Of a stretch of DNA of 18,653 nucleotides, positions 6,421-13,974 are shown piece after piece (within the stretch, counting starts at the first letter, position 1; the number at the start of each line of letters is the position of its first letter). This stretch comes from JBDLSY01 sp041170585 (GTDB lineage: Bacteria > Pseudomonadota > Gammaproteobacteria > Burkholderiales > Burkholderiaceae_C): contig JBEDNN010000060.1 in NCBI GenBank assembly GCA_041170585.1, forward strand, positions 1 through 18,653, given 5' to 3'. The notes beneath the pieces were generated by a model. The model was not told where the DNA came from. It did no database searches and worked only from the letters and a program-made list of their open reading frames with translations. The position numbers and the translations under genes were made by a program.

Positions 6421-7065
6421 ATGAATCAAGACTTACAACAAATAGTTACTTATTATGCAACTAAACCGCATATTGAATTAAGTCAGTTATTACTTAATAA
6501 ATCTAAAGACAATCTAATTGCTTGTCTATCTGATTTACTAACTGCTTATATGAATGATAAAAACTCTTCTAGTTTACGGGAGTTTGTAACAGTATCTATT
6601 GCAGGGTATACGCACAGTGCTAAAAAATTAGGCTACAACGGATACAAACATACTAATGCTATTGGGAGTGTTGCATTAAGTTGTGAGGCTAAACCAAAAA
6701 ATATTCAAACTGAAGGGTATGACACAAGGAAAACAAAAGCAAAATTAAACGCCGAAGGAGGCTTTAATGACTATACTGTTAAACGTTTAGAAAAAGATGC
6801 ACAAGCTAACCTAAATTTATTGTGTAGTGGTTTTATTGATGGCGAACTTCAGTATATTTTAGAATTTCCTTTTTCAGCAATTTATGAGAGATTAGCCAGT
6901 GAACTTACAAAAATAAAAGGTCCTTATTTACGTTCAGCTACTTTTAATTTTTCACATTATGAGCAATGTGCTTCCTTAAAAGTAATATATAGCAATTTAA
7001 ATTCAATTAAAGTTAATGCGAAATTTTTTAATAAAAAATTTATTTCCTATTTGCTAGCAGAATAA
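6421..7065 (+). CDS. Putative type II restriction endonuclease, PD-(D/E)XK-like
   Basis: The 214-residue protein is encoded 11 bp upstream of a DNA methyltransferase, the arrangement expected of a type II R-M pair. It contains LREFVTVSIAGYTHSAKKLGYNGYK (47-76, given here in shortened form as the LREF to GYNGYK block) and then VALSCEAKPKN (84-94). Its E89-x-K91 in a hydrophobic strand looks like the second half of a PD-(D/E)XK active site. The expected upstream acidic residue is not obvious: the nearest candidate position is Asn73 in GYNGY. FNDYTVKRLEKD (115-126) follows and probably contacts the catalytic core. No zinc finger, helicase or signal peptide is present. The DNA is more AT-rich than the preceding restriction-subunit fragment, consistent with separate acquisition. 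I do not recognise the specificity. Confidence 0.6.
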   Translation: MNQDLQQIVTYYATKPHIELSQLLLNKSKDNLIACLSDLLTAYMNDKNSSSLREFVTVSIAGYTHSAKKLGYNGYKHTNAIGSVALSCEAKPKNIQTEGYDTRKTKAKLNAEGGFNDYTVKRLEKDAQANLNLLCSGFIDGELQYILEFPFSAIYERLASELTKIKGPYLRSATFNFSHYEQCASLKVIYSNLNSIKVNAKFFNKKFISYLLAE

Positions 7066-7076
7066 TCAGAATAATA

Positions 7077-8015
7077 ATGGAAAATTTACTTTTTGAAAAT
7101 AAAATACTATTAGGTGATACCTTAGAGCAGCTTAAAATATTACCATCAGATAGTATTGATTTGGGTATTACTTCACCACCTTATAATAAAGGTGAAAAAC
7201 AAAAAGGCTGGTTAGTTAAAAATGTTTTATATAATGCAGTAACTGACAAAAAGTCAGAATCAGATTATCAAGATGAACAAATAGCTGTTTTAAATGAATT
7301 GTATAGAATTATTAAGCCTGGAGGATCATTTTTTTACAATCACAAAACCCGCTGGGATATGGGTATTATGCTACACCCAATGGCTTGGCTTTCAAAAACA
7401 AAATGGTTAATTCGTCAAGAGATTATTTGGGATAGAATAATTGCTGCTAATATTCGTGGTTGGCGTTTTTGGCAAATTGATGAACGCATATATTGGTTAT
7501 ATAAACCGATTAATAATCATAATATTGGTATTGAACTACACTCTAAACACGCTTTATTAACGTCTATTTGGCGTTTTCCGCCTGAAAGAAAAAACAATCA
7601 CCCCGCTCCTTTTCCTTTACCTTTACCCACTAGAGTTATACATTCTATTCTAAATGAAGCCGATGGTATTGTGATAGACCCTTATTCTGGCAGCGGCACT
7701 ACTTTAGTTGCAGCAAAATTATTAAATAAAAAATTTATAGGTATTGATATTTCTGAAGAGTATATTGCTAATGCATATCAACGGCTAGATAATTATCAAT
7801 CTGAAAAAAATGTTTCAGATGAAGAAATTAATAAACATAAAGTAATTAAAACTTTTTCAGAACGAAAATTAGAAGGTAGTAATACTGGTAAATTTAAAAA
7901 AAATTCTATTTCAAACATTGAAAATATAAGCTCAAATATTGAGAAAAATAATAATATAAATGTAAATAAATTACCTGATGTTTTGTCAGAACAAAATACC
8001 TTAAATTTTAATTAA
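7077..8015 (+). CDS. Beta-class DNA methyltransferase (N4-cytosine or N6-adenine, SPPYN type)
   Basis: The protein transfers a methyl group from AdoMet to an exocyclic base amine, protecting host DNA against the partner nuclease. Motif order is that of the beta class: catalytic motif IV TSPPYN (32-37) first, RIIKPGGSFFYNHK (77-90) next, the FPPERKNNHPAPFP strand (168-180), and finally AdoMet motif I, DPYSGSGTTLVA (201-212), followed by KFIGIDISEEY. SPPY is commoner in N4-cytosine enzymes, but N6-adenine enzymes with it exist. Residues 241-312 form a low-complexity Asn/Lys/Ser-rich tail with no recognisable domain. The start is 11 bp after the putative endonuclease. The gene is intact and, with its partner, interrupts the older restriction-subunit gene. 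Confidence 0.85.
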   Translation: MENLLFENKILLGDTLEQLKILPSDSIDLGITSPPYNKGEKQKGWLVKNVLYNAVTDKKSESDYQDEQIAVLNELYRIIKPGGSFFYNHKTRWDMGIMLHPMAWLSKTKWLIRQEIIWDRIIAANIRGWRFWQIDERIYWLYKPINNHNIGIELHSKHALLTSIWRFPPERKNNHPAPFPLPLPTRVIHSILNEADGIVIDPYSGSGTTLVAAKLLNKKFIGIDISEEYIANAYQRLDNYQSEKNVSDEEINKHKVIKTFSERKLEGSNTGKFKKNSISNIENISSNIEKNNNINVNKLPDVLSEQNTLNFN

Positions 8016-8034
8016 AATTATCTATCATAAATAA

Positions 8035-8229
8035 CAAGTAACAGAACTCACCATAAAAGACTTTGAATTGTTGGTCAGTCTTAGTGTTTTTAATGCAGTT
8101 TTAATGAATGATGCTATTTATAAATTCAAGCGTTATGAAGATGTGAGTTTAAAATATACTGGAATTAGTAAGCATGAAGGGCAAGACATTGGACTTTATG
8201 ACACTGTTTTAAATAAAAAAGAATGGTGA
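8035..8229 (+). pseudogene. Start-less remnant, probably the C-terminus of the interrupted restriction subunit
   Basis: A 64-codon open frame follows TAA 8032-8034 and ends at TGA 8227-8229. It has no start codon at its beginning (first in-frame ATG is mid-frame). It encodes TELTIKDFELLVSLSVFNA, then YKFKRYEDVSLKYTGISKH and GLYDTVLNKKEW. This reads like a real protein, not random AT-rich DNA. A fragment on the far side of the inserted R-M pair, in the same orientation as the truncated restriction subunit at 5745-6284, is most simply that gene's lost 3' end. That link rests on position and on a vague resemblance to C-termini of such helicases that I remember. It could instead be debris of another defence gene. 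Confidence 0.5.
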
Positions 8230-8273
8230 AAGAGTAAAATAAGTCATTGGTAAATATTCATATTTTTAAATTG

Positions 8274-8340
8274 TATTATTAATCCTTAATCTTTATTCTT
8301 AATCTTTAATTTTTATTTTTTAATCTTTATCCTTAATATA
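8274..8340. repeat. Degenerate TTAATCTTTA-type repeats before eno
   Basis: Between the island and eno the DNA is a chain of TTAATCTTTA-like units with variants such as TTAATCCTTA and TTTATTCTTAATC. It contains no coding sequence and mirrors the AT-rich heptamer at the other edge of the island (2431-2465). Confidence 0.6.
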
Positions 8341-8357
8341 TTTTTTAACTGTAACTT

Positions 8358-8361
8358 AGGA
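8358..8361 (+). promoter_or_regulatory. Shine-Dalgarno that fixes the eno start
   Basis: AGGA stands 7 bases before ATG 8369, a normal spacing. It overlaps too closely with the in-frame TTG at 8363 for that codon to be used, so translation should begin at the ATG. Confidence 0.7.
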
Positions 8362-8368
8362 ATTGTTT

Positions 8369-9661
8369 ATGTCAGCCATTGTTAATATCATTGCCCGCGA
8401 AATTTTAGATTCACGGGGTAATCCAACTGTTGAGTGTGATGTATTGCTGGAATCAGGTGTAATGGGACGCGCAGCTGTTCCCAGTGGTGCTTCAACGGGT
8501 TCACGCGAAGCCATTGAATTACGCGATGGCGATAAAAATCGTTATTTTGGCAAGGGTGTTTTAAAAGCAGTGGAATTTGTAAATACTGAAATTACCGAAG
8601 CTTTATTGGGCTTAGACGCCAGTCAGCAAGCGATGATTGACAAAACCATGATTGATTTAGATGGTACAGACAACAAAGCCCGTTTGGGTGCAAATGCAAC
8701 TTTAGCAGTCAGTATGGCAGTCGCCCGTGCAGCGGCACAAGAAGCTGGACTGCCTTTGTATCGTTATTTTGGTGGCAGTGCAGCTATGAGTTTGCCTGTG
8801 CCGATGATGAATATTGTTAATGGTGGTGAACATGCCAATAATGGCTTGTCTTTCCAAGAGTTTATGATTATTCCGATTGGGGCTGCCAGCTTTAAAGAAG
8901 CGATGCGTTGTGGGGCAGAAATTTTTCATACCTTGAAAAAAATCATTGCCAATAAAGGCATGAGCACTGCTGTGGGTGATGAAGGTGGCTTTGCCCCTAA
9001 TTTTGCCTCAAGTGTTGAATGCCTAAACACCATTATGGTCGCGATTGAACAAGCGGGTTATAAAGCGGGCGAAAATGTAGTGTTAGCTTTAGACTGTGCG
9101 GCCAGTGAATTTTATAAAAATGGTAAATATGTTATGCCAGATGAAGGTTTAAGCTTGACCAGTCAAGAGTTCACGGGTTATTTAAGCAAGTTGGTTGATG
9201 CTTATCCAATCATTTCCATTGAAGATGGTATGGCAGAAGGCGACTGGGACGGTTGGAAATTATTGACAGATGTTTTAGGTAAAACAGTACAAATTGTGGG
9301 TGATGATTTATTTGTTACCAATACCAAAATTTTGAAAGAAGGCATTGATAAAGAAATTGCTAATTCAATTTTAATCAAAATTAATCAAATTGGTACTTTA
9401 ACTGAAACTTTTGCCGCCATTGAAATGGCAAAGCGTGCAGGGTACACGGCTGTCATTAGCCATAGAAGCGGTGAGACTGAAGACAGTACCATTGCTGATA
9501 TTGCTGTTGGAACGAATGCGATGCAAATTAAAACGGGCAGTTTATCGCGTAGTGACCGTATGGCAAAGTATAACCAGTTGCTGCGTATAGAAGAAGATTT
9601 AGCCCAAGTCGCTCATTATCCTGGACGTAGTGCATTTTATAATTTACGCCATTCGCTTTAA
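8369..9661 (+). CDS. eno: Enolase
   Basis: Enolase interconverts 2-phosphoglycerate and phosphoenolpyruvate in glycolysis and gluconeogenesis; in many proteobacteria it also binds RNase E in the RNA degradosome. The 430-residue length equals the family norm. Visible motifs are the N-terminal AREILDSRGNPTVE (9-22), the mobile loop SGASTGSREAIELRDGD (39-55), QEFMIIP with Glu164, GDEGGFAP with Glu205 (the acid pair corresponding to E. coli Glu168/Glu209), SIEDGMAEGDW with metal ligands, LIKINQIGTLTET with the catalytic lysine, and SHRSGETEDSTIADIAVG near the C-terminus. The ATG at 8369 is preferred over an upstream TTG because of the Shine-Dalgarno spacing and the canonical MSAIVNI start. ftsB follows 74 bp downstream. 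Enolase also feeds KdsA, since Kdo8P synthesis consumes phosphoenolpyruvate. Confidence 0.98.
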   Translation: MSAIVNIIAREILDSRGNPTVECDVLLESGVMGRAAVPSGASTGSREAIELRDGDKNRYFGKGVLKAVEFVNTEITEALLGLDASQQAMIDKTMIDLDGTDNKARLGANATLAVSMAVARAAAQEAGLPLYRYFGGSAAMSLPVPMMNIVNGGEHANNGLSFQEFMIIPIGAASFKEAMRCGAEIFHTLKKIIANKGMSTAVGDEGGFAPNFASSVECLNTIMVAIEQAGYKAGENVVLALDCAASEFYKNGKYVMPDEGLSLTSQEFTGYLSKLVDAYPIISIEDGMAEGDWDGWKLLTDVLGKTVQIVGDDLFVTNTKILKEGIDKEIANSILIKINQIGTLTETFAAIEMAKRAGYTAVISHRSGETEDSTIADIAVGTNAMQIKTGSLSRSDRMAKYNQLLRIEEDLAQVAHYPGRSAFYNLRHSL

Positions 9662-9688
9662 ATTTAAGTCAATATTGATATAAATAAC

Positions 9689-9703
9689 TGGTTAATATAA
9701 CCA
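9689..9703. repeat. Small hairpin between eno and ftsB
   Basis: TGGTTA and TAACCA form a 6-bp stem around a 3-nt loop. No T-tract follows, so it is unlikely to terminate transcription. It could slow 3' exonucleases after eno. Confidence 0.4.
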
Positions 9704-9735
9704 TTGCCATTGACACACTAAACCACTAAAACCTA

Positions 9736-10053
9736 ATGCCTTTATTAGCACCTATATTAATATATTTTAAGCAAAGAAAATGGTTTGTTTTTTTACTTGC
9801 GTTAATATTAAGCTTACAAATTCCCGCTTGGTTTGCAAAAGGCGGGTGGTTTAGTGTGTGGCAACAACAAGCTGAATTAGCACAAATACAACAAGCCGTC
9901 GCTGAACAGCAACTAAACAATGCACAACTAAAAGCTGATGTGGACGAACTGTCTGATCAAGGCCGTGGTCAAGCTGCTATAGAGGAAAGAGCACGTTATA
10001 AGTTAGGTATGCTTAAAACAGATGAAATATTTGTACAGTTTGTACAAAAATAA
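9736..10053 (+). CDS. ftsB: Cell division protein FtsB
   Basis: This 105-residue inner-membrane protein has a short cytoplasmic N-terminus, one transmembrane segment (about 17-34, FVFLLALILSLQIPAWF), and a periplasmic coiled coil rich in Gln/Ala/Leu (about 43-75, QQAELAQIQQAVAEQQLNN). The conserved IEERARYKLGMLKTDEIFVQ block of FtsB/DivIC proteins follows (81-100). It joins FtsL and FtsQ in the divisome and signals to FtsWI for septal peptidoglycan synthesis. Its place directly after eno is the same as in many beta- and gammaproteobacteria. The usual partner ispD is not next; hisS follows instead. Confidence 0.93.
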   Translation: MPLLAPILIYFKQRKWFVFLLALILSLQIPAWFAKGGWFSVWQQQAELAQIQQAVAEQQLNNAQLKADVDELSDQGRGQAAIEERARYKLGMLKTDEIFVQFVQK

Positions 10054-10082
10054 ATATTATAAATAATATAAATATTATAGGT

Positions 10083-10106
10083 AATATAAATAATATTATT
10101 TATATT
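10083..10106. repeat. 24-bp perfect palindrome between ftsB and hisS
   Basis: AATATAAATAAT (10083-10094) is immediately followed by its exact reverse complement, ATTATTTATATT (10095-10106). It is pure A/T and lies within a run of related AATATAAAT units starting at about 10057. It may melt or extrude easily. It could be a binding site for a dimeric regulator or simply a by-product of the local repeats. Confidence 0.75.
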
Positions 10107-10124
10107 TAAAACAATAACTTATTT

Positions 10125-11441
10125 ATGATGATAAAACCGACTAAAGTCCAAGGCGTAAAAGGTATGAATGATTTATTGCCTGATGAATCTGCCTTACAAG
10201 AATTATTTGAAGATATAACCCGCGATGTATTGCGTAGCTATGGTTATCGTCTGATTCGCACACCTATTGTTGAACCAACGGGCTTATTTATACGCGGCTT
10301 AGGTGAAATCACTGATATTGTTGAGAAGGAAATGTATAGCTTTACAGATAGTTTAAACGGTGATCGTTTAACCTTACGCCCTGAAGCGACTGCTGGAACA
10401 GTACGCAGTGCCATTGAGCATAATTGGTTATATAACGCCCCACAGCGTGTATGGACTATGGGGGCAATGTTTCGTCATGAACGGCCACAAAAAGGGCGTT
10501 ATCGTCAATTTCATCAAGTCAGTGTCGAGGCTATGGGTTTTGAAGGCCCTGATGTTGAAGCTGAACAAATTATTATGCTAGCCCGCTTATGGCGACGTTT
10601 GGGTTTATTAGACACCACTTTACAGATTAATAGTATCGGCGATGCAAGCGAACGTGCCATTCATCGTACGCGTTTAATTGAACATTTTGAACAACATTTA
10701 GAGATTATTAACGCAGATGAAGAGGCAAAACGGCGTCTATATACTAATCCTTTGCGTTTGTTAGACAGTAAAAATCCCGCAATGCAGCCCGTAGTCAATA
10801 CAGCCCCAAAACTAATTGAATGTTTAGGTGAAAAAAGCTTGGTACATTTTGAAAAGTTCAAAAATATACTCAATGAAGCGGGTATTACTTATACAATAAA
10901 TCCTCGTTTAGTCAGAGGTATGGATTACTATAACCGTACCGTATTTGAATGGGTAACCACTGCATTGGGTGGAGAATTAACCATTGCAGGTGGTGGGCGT
11001 TACGATGGTTTATTTGAACAGTTAGGCGGTAAATCAACGCCTGCCTGTGGATTTGCTTTAGGGGTTGAGCGAGTTATGTTGGTATGGCAACATAGTTTGT
11101 TAGCCCGTGAAATAAGTCAGCCTGATGGCTTATTTACTCCATTAGTATATTTGGTTTACGCAGGTATTGGCACTATGCCAGCCGCTACTCATTTAGCCGA
11201 AACTTTGCGTGACGCCAACATCTCGTGCATTATGAATGCGGGAAATGCTAGCTTTAAAAGTCAATTAAAACGGGCTAACGACAGTGGCGTAACGTATACT
11301 TTAATTATTGGTGAGGCTGAATTGGCGGCGGGTCAAGTCGCTATAAAAACAATGGCAACAGGACAGCAACACACAGTAATGCTACAAGATACTGCTAGTC
11401 TATTGTTATATTTACGGTTAGCACCTAACAAAAATTTATAA
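10125..11441 (+). CDS. hisS: Histidyl-tRNA synthetase
   Basis: This class II synthetase charges tRNA-His in the cytosol. The 438-residue protein shows all class II and HisRS-specific signatures: KVQGVKGMNDLLPDE (7-21), RTPIVEPTGLFIRGLGE (45-61), LTLRPEATAGTVR (82-94), motif 2 AMFRHERPQKGRYRQFHQ (114-131), the HisA motif LVRGMDYYNRTVFE (262-275), GGGRYDGL (289-296) and motif 3 GFALGVERV (309-317), then an anticodon-binding domain from about 335. Two ATGs stand in tandem (10125 and 10128); the second may be the one used, giving one residue less. yfgM, bamB and der follow, the conserved hisS neighbourhood of beta- and gammaproteobacteria. Confidence 0.98.
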   Translation: MMIKPTKVQGVKGMNDLLPDESALQELFEDITRDVLRSYGYRLIRTPIVEPTGLFIRGLGEITDIVEKEMYSFTDSLNGDRLTLRPEATAGTVRSAIEHNWLYNAPQRVWTMGAMFRHERPQKGRYRQFHQVSVEAMGFEGPDVEAEQIIMLARLWRRLGLLDTTLQINSIGDASERAIHRTRLIEHFEQHLEIINADEEAKRRLYTNPLRLLDSKNPAMQPVVNTAPKLIECLGEKSLVHFEKFKNILNEAGITYTINPRLVRGMDYYNRTVFEWVTTALGGELTIAGGGRYDGLFEQLGGKSTPACGFALGVERVMLVWQHSLLAREISQPDGLFTPLVYLVYAGIGTMPAATHLAETLRDANISCIMNAGNASFKSQLKRANDSGVTYTLIIGEAELAAGQVAIKTMATGQQHTVMLQDTASLLLYLRLAPNKNL

Positions 11442-11547
11442 TAAGCGTGCAGTAAACCAATAAATCAACCAGCAACTAACCCATACTTAATGATAGTCAT
11501 GCAACGCTTCCCCTATTTTGAAAATAAAGCAGTTAAAATACGTTCTT

Positions 11548-11585
11548 TATTTGATAATATTATTTGATAATATTATTTGATAACT
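11548..11585. repeat. 13-bp tandem repeat between hisS and yfgM
   Basis: TATTTGATAATAT is present at 11548-11560 and 11561-11573 and partially at 11574-11585. The units TTAATAACTTTA and TTTGACAAC that follow look like diverged relatives. The array is non-coding. Confidence 0.8.
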
Positions 11586-11642
11586 TTGTTTTAATAACTT
11601 TATAACTTTATTTGACAACTTTTTTAATAACCTTTCCTGAAG

Positions 11643-11661
11643 ACGCTTTGTACGAAAGCGT
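11643..11661 (+). repeat. Hairpin 31 bases upstream of yfgM
   Basis: ACGCTTT (11643-11649) and AAAGCGT (11655-11661) form a perfect 7-bp stem with a 5-nt loop. No run of T's follows, so it is not a standard terminator. It would sit in the leader of yfgM-bamB if transcription starts upstream, for example from the isolated TTGACA at 11612-11617, which lacks a good -10. Confidence 0.45.
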
Positions 11662-11691
11662 TATGTTTAATTTGATACAACGGTAAATATT

Positions 11692-12477
11692 ATGGCCTAC
11701 AATTTAGAAGAACAAGAACAACTAGATAACTTTAAAGCCTTTTGGTCTAAATGGGGTACTGCATTGCTTGTGTTAATTACCACTTTAGTTGTAGGATTCG
11801 TAGCCTATTACGGCTACCAAACTTATCAACGCAATCAATCTGAAAAAGCAGCCCCTTTATTTGAGCAACTAGAAAAAACAGCCAACACAATTACTCAAGC
11901 GTTTGAAGCCGATTTAAAAACTAAATTAAATGATAGTTTAGACAATAAAACAGTACCTAGTACAGCCTTTGTTGCTGACCCCAAAAATCTTCAACTAGTC
12001 AATGACTTGGCTAAAAAATTAATACAACAATACCCTGATACTGGATACGCCCAAATAGCGGCGACATTGGCAGCAAAAGTACACGCTGATCTTGGAAAAA
12101 ATGCTGAAGCTGAATATTTATGGCAGTGGCTTGTTGATACTGCTAAAGACCCTGAATATAGTTATTTGGCTCGTTTACACTTAGCGACTGCTATGATTGA
12201 TGCTAAAAAATCAGACAAGGCTTTAGCTTTATTGATAAAAAATGCCCCTAAAGAATTTGAGTTGTTATATGCCGATCGCCGTGGTGACGCTTTGGTTGAT
12301 TTAAATAAAACAGCTGAAGCAATCGCAGAGTATCAAAAAGCTTGGACTTTAGCAGAAAACAACCTTAATTTACGTGATTTAATTGATCAAAAAATGCAAA
12401 CGTTGGGAGCAAAAGTGATTAAACCCGTTGTTTCTTCTGACACTACCAGTACTGCTTTAGTCAGTCCTACTAATTAA
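11692..12477 (+). CDS. yfgM: YfgM-like tetratricopeptide protein, SecYEG accessory factor
   Basis: The 261-residue protein begins with MAYNLEEQEQLDNFKAFW, the YfgM signature. One transmembrane helix follows (about 22-42, GTALLVLITTLVVGFVAYYG), and then a periplasmic domain of TPR-like helices, for example EAEYLWQWLVDTA, YSYLARLHLATAMI and KALALLIKNAP. In E. coli YfgM associates with the Sec translocon and the chaperone PpiD to help secreted proteins fold. The Ser/Thr-rich C-terminal tail (about 245-261) is unstructured. The E. coli protein is about 206 residues, so this one is longer, with an insertion around residues 70-105. bamB begins 9 bp after the stop, indicating an operon. Confidence 0.9.
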   Translation: MAYNLEEQEQLDNFKAFWSKWGTALLVLITTLVVGFVAYYGYQTYQRNQSEKAAPLFEQLEKTANTITQAFEADLKTKLNDSLDNKTVPSTAFVADPKNLQLVNDLAKKLIQQYPDTGYAQIAATLAAKVHADLGKNAEAEYLWQWLVDTAKDPEYSYLARLHLATAMIDAKKSDKALALLIKNAPKEFELLYADRRGDALVDLNKTAEAIAEYQKAWTLAENNLNLRDLIDQKMQTLGAKVIKPVVSSDTTSTALVSPTN

Positions 12478-12486
12478 GCAGTTTAT

Positions 12487-13716
12487 ATGTTGATATTGCA
12501 AGGGTTTACCCGATATATATTATTAATTGGACTGATGACTTATTTATTGTTTGGGTGTAGTACACCCAGCACATCAAAGATAAAACCTTTACAGCCCACT
12601 AAGCAGTCAAGTGTTACTTTGAAAAAAATGTGGCAAACATCATTGCCTAATTTAATAAAGGGTTCACCCATTGCAATCAGTAATGGTAACTATTTACTAA
12701 TCGCCCATGCTAATGGCATTCATCAATATAAAACTACAACAGGTACTGTTGTTTGGCGTAGCAATATTGGTGCGATTCAATCTTCTTTAGCGATTAGTAG
12801 TGACGAGCGTACACTAATTGCTTGGCTTAAAAATGGCGACGTTGTCGCACTCAATACGGCTAATGGCAAAGTGTTGTGGCGTACAGCTTTACCAATAGAA
12901 TCGCGTGTTGCCCCAGTTTTACTAGAAAATTCTGTCATTATATTGACGACTGATGGCCATGTTATTGCACTAAACGCAATTACTGGTGACCGTATTTGGT
13001 CGCTTTTTCGCGTTATACCTGCCTTGTCTTTACAATTATCAGGAGCAATGCTTGCTATCAACGCAAGCACAGTAATAATAGGCTTTCCTGGTGGCAAAGT
13101 TATGGCACTTAAAGCAGCCACTGGCGAGGTAATATGGGAAGAAAAGGTGTCTATTGCACAGGGTGTCAATGAAATTGAGCGTATTGCTGATATATTGCCC
13201 AACTGGTTATTAGTACCGAACTTAGGTGCATGTGCTACTGTTTATCTTCAAAGTGTTGTGTGCATAAATGACCAAGGGCAAACGACTTATCAACAAGTTA
13301 CTAACTCCACCATGAGCTTAATTGCTTCAAGCCAACATTGGTTTTCTTTGAGTGATTCTAATCATTTAAAAGCGTGGTTATTTGCTCCTAAAAAAAGCAT
13401 TAATCCACCTAATAATCTATCTAATTTTTCTAATAAAATAGCCAGTACACCGCCTATTTGGGCGCTTGAACCTTCAAAAGAGCCTGCTATGGGCCATCCT
13501 CTTTTGTCCGTAGCGGCTAACGACCAATATTTATTAACGGTAGACTCTAAAGGAACATTATATGTATTGTCCCCCAGCACGGGTGCTAGATTAGCACAAA
13601 CAAAAGTAAGTTTTTCTCCAAAAAAGAATATACTATTATCACTAATTACGGTAGATGCCGTTTCTTCACTGGTTATAACAGATGATCAACACTTAAGTGT
13701 ATGGTCTTTACAATGA
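12487..13716 (+). CDS. bamB: Outer-membrane assembly lipoprotein BamB
   Basis: BamB is the beta-propeller lipoprotein of the BAM complex, which inserts beta-barrel proteins into the outer membrane. The 409-residue precursor has a hydrophobic signal (about 8-22) and a lipobox LFGC with Cys24 as the lipidated residue. Repeated PQQ-like blades follow, visible as GTVVWRSNIG, NGKVLWRTALP, TGDRIWSLFRV and TGEVIWEEKVS. In the fourth to sixth blades an extra loop rich in Asn/Ser/Pro (about 300-325) is unusual. The gene directly follows yfgM, as in E. coli, and der lies downstream after a 366-bp gap. Ser/Gly after the lipid Cys (no Asp at +2) fits sorting to the outer membrane. Confidence 0.93.
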   Translation: MLILQGFTRYILLIGLMTYLLFGCSTPSTSKIKPLQPTKQSSVTLKKMWQTSLPNLIKGSPIAISNGNYLLIAHANGIHQYKTTTGTVVWRSNIGAIQSSLAISSDERTLIAWLKNGDVVALNTANGKVLWRTALPIESRVAPVLLENSVIILTTDGHVIALNAITGDRIWSLFRVIPALSLQLSGAMLAINASTVIIGFPGGKVMALKAATGEVIWEEKVSIAQGVNEIERIADILPNWLLVPNLGACATVYLQSVVCINDQGQTTYQQVTNSTMSLIASSQHWFSLSDSNHLKAWLFAPKKSINPPNNLSNFSNKIASTPPIWALEPSKEPAMGHPLLSVAANDQYLLTVDSKGTLYVLSPSTGARLAQTKVSFSPKKNILLSLITVDAVSSLVITDDQHLSVWSLQ

Positions 13717-13811
13717 TAATTATTTATTAGACCTCTATTTATTAGACTTCTTATTAGACTTCTTTTAAAACTATTAAAAAGATGTCTCTAAGCCTTAAAA
13801 CTTAAAGTGTG

Positions 13812-13890
13812 AATCAAGATTTTCAGAATTTAAAGATTTTCAAAAATTTTTTGAATTTTTTGTTATCCTTTAATCTTAAAAATCTTGGTT
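13812..13890 (+). terminator. Possible weak terminator after bamB
   Basis: Outer arms 13812-13823 and 13879-13890 pair over 12 positions with one G-U. Inside, TTCAAAAA (13839-13846) and TTTTTGAA (13848-13855) pair and are followed by six T's. The stems are nearly all A-T, so the terminator call is tentative. Confidence 0.3.
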
Positions 13891-13974
13891 CTAAGCATTA
13901 TTTATAGAATAAACTATTTTTGAACTCAAAGATTTTTGGTATAAATACGGTTTTGAAAGAAACCTATTGTTTTT

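Noticed and set aside
9710..9715. TTGACA as a ftsB promoter element
   Set aside because: At normal spacing the -10 would fall on the start codon region and there is no match.
12777..13202. 141-codon minus-strand open frame inside bamB, and similar minus-strand frames in der and hisS
   Set aside because: They are antisense shadows of clearly conserved + strand genes with no protein-like features.
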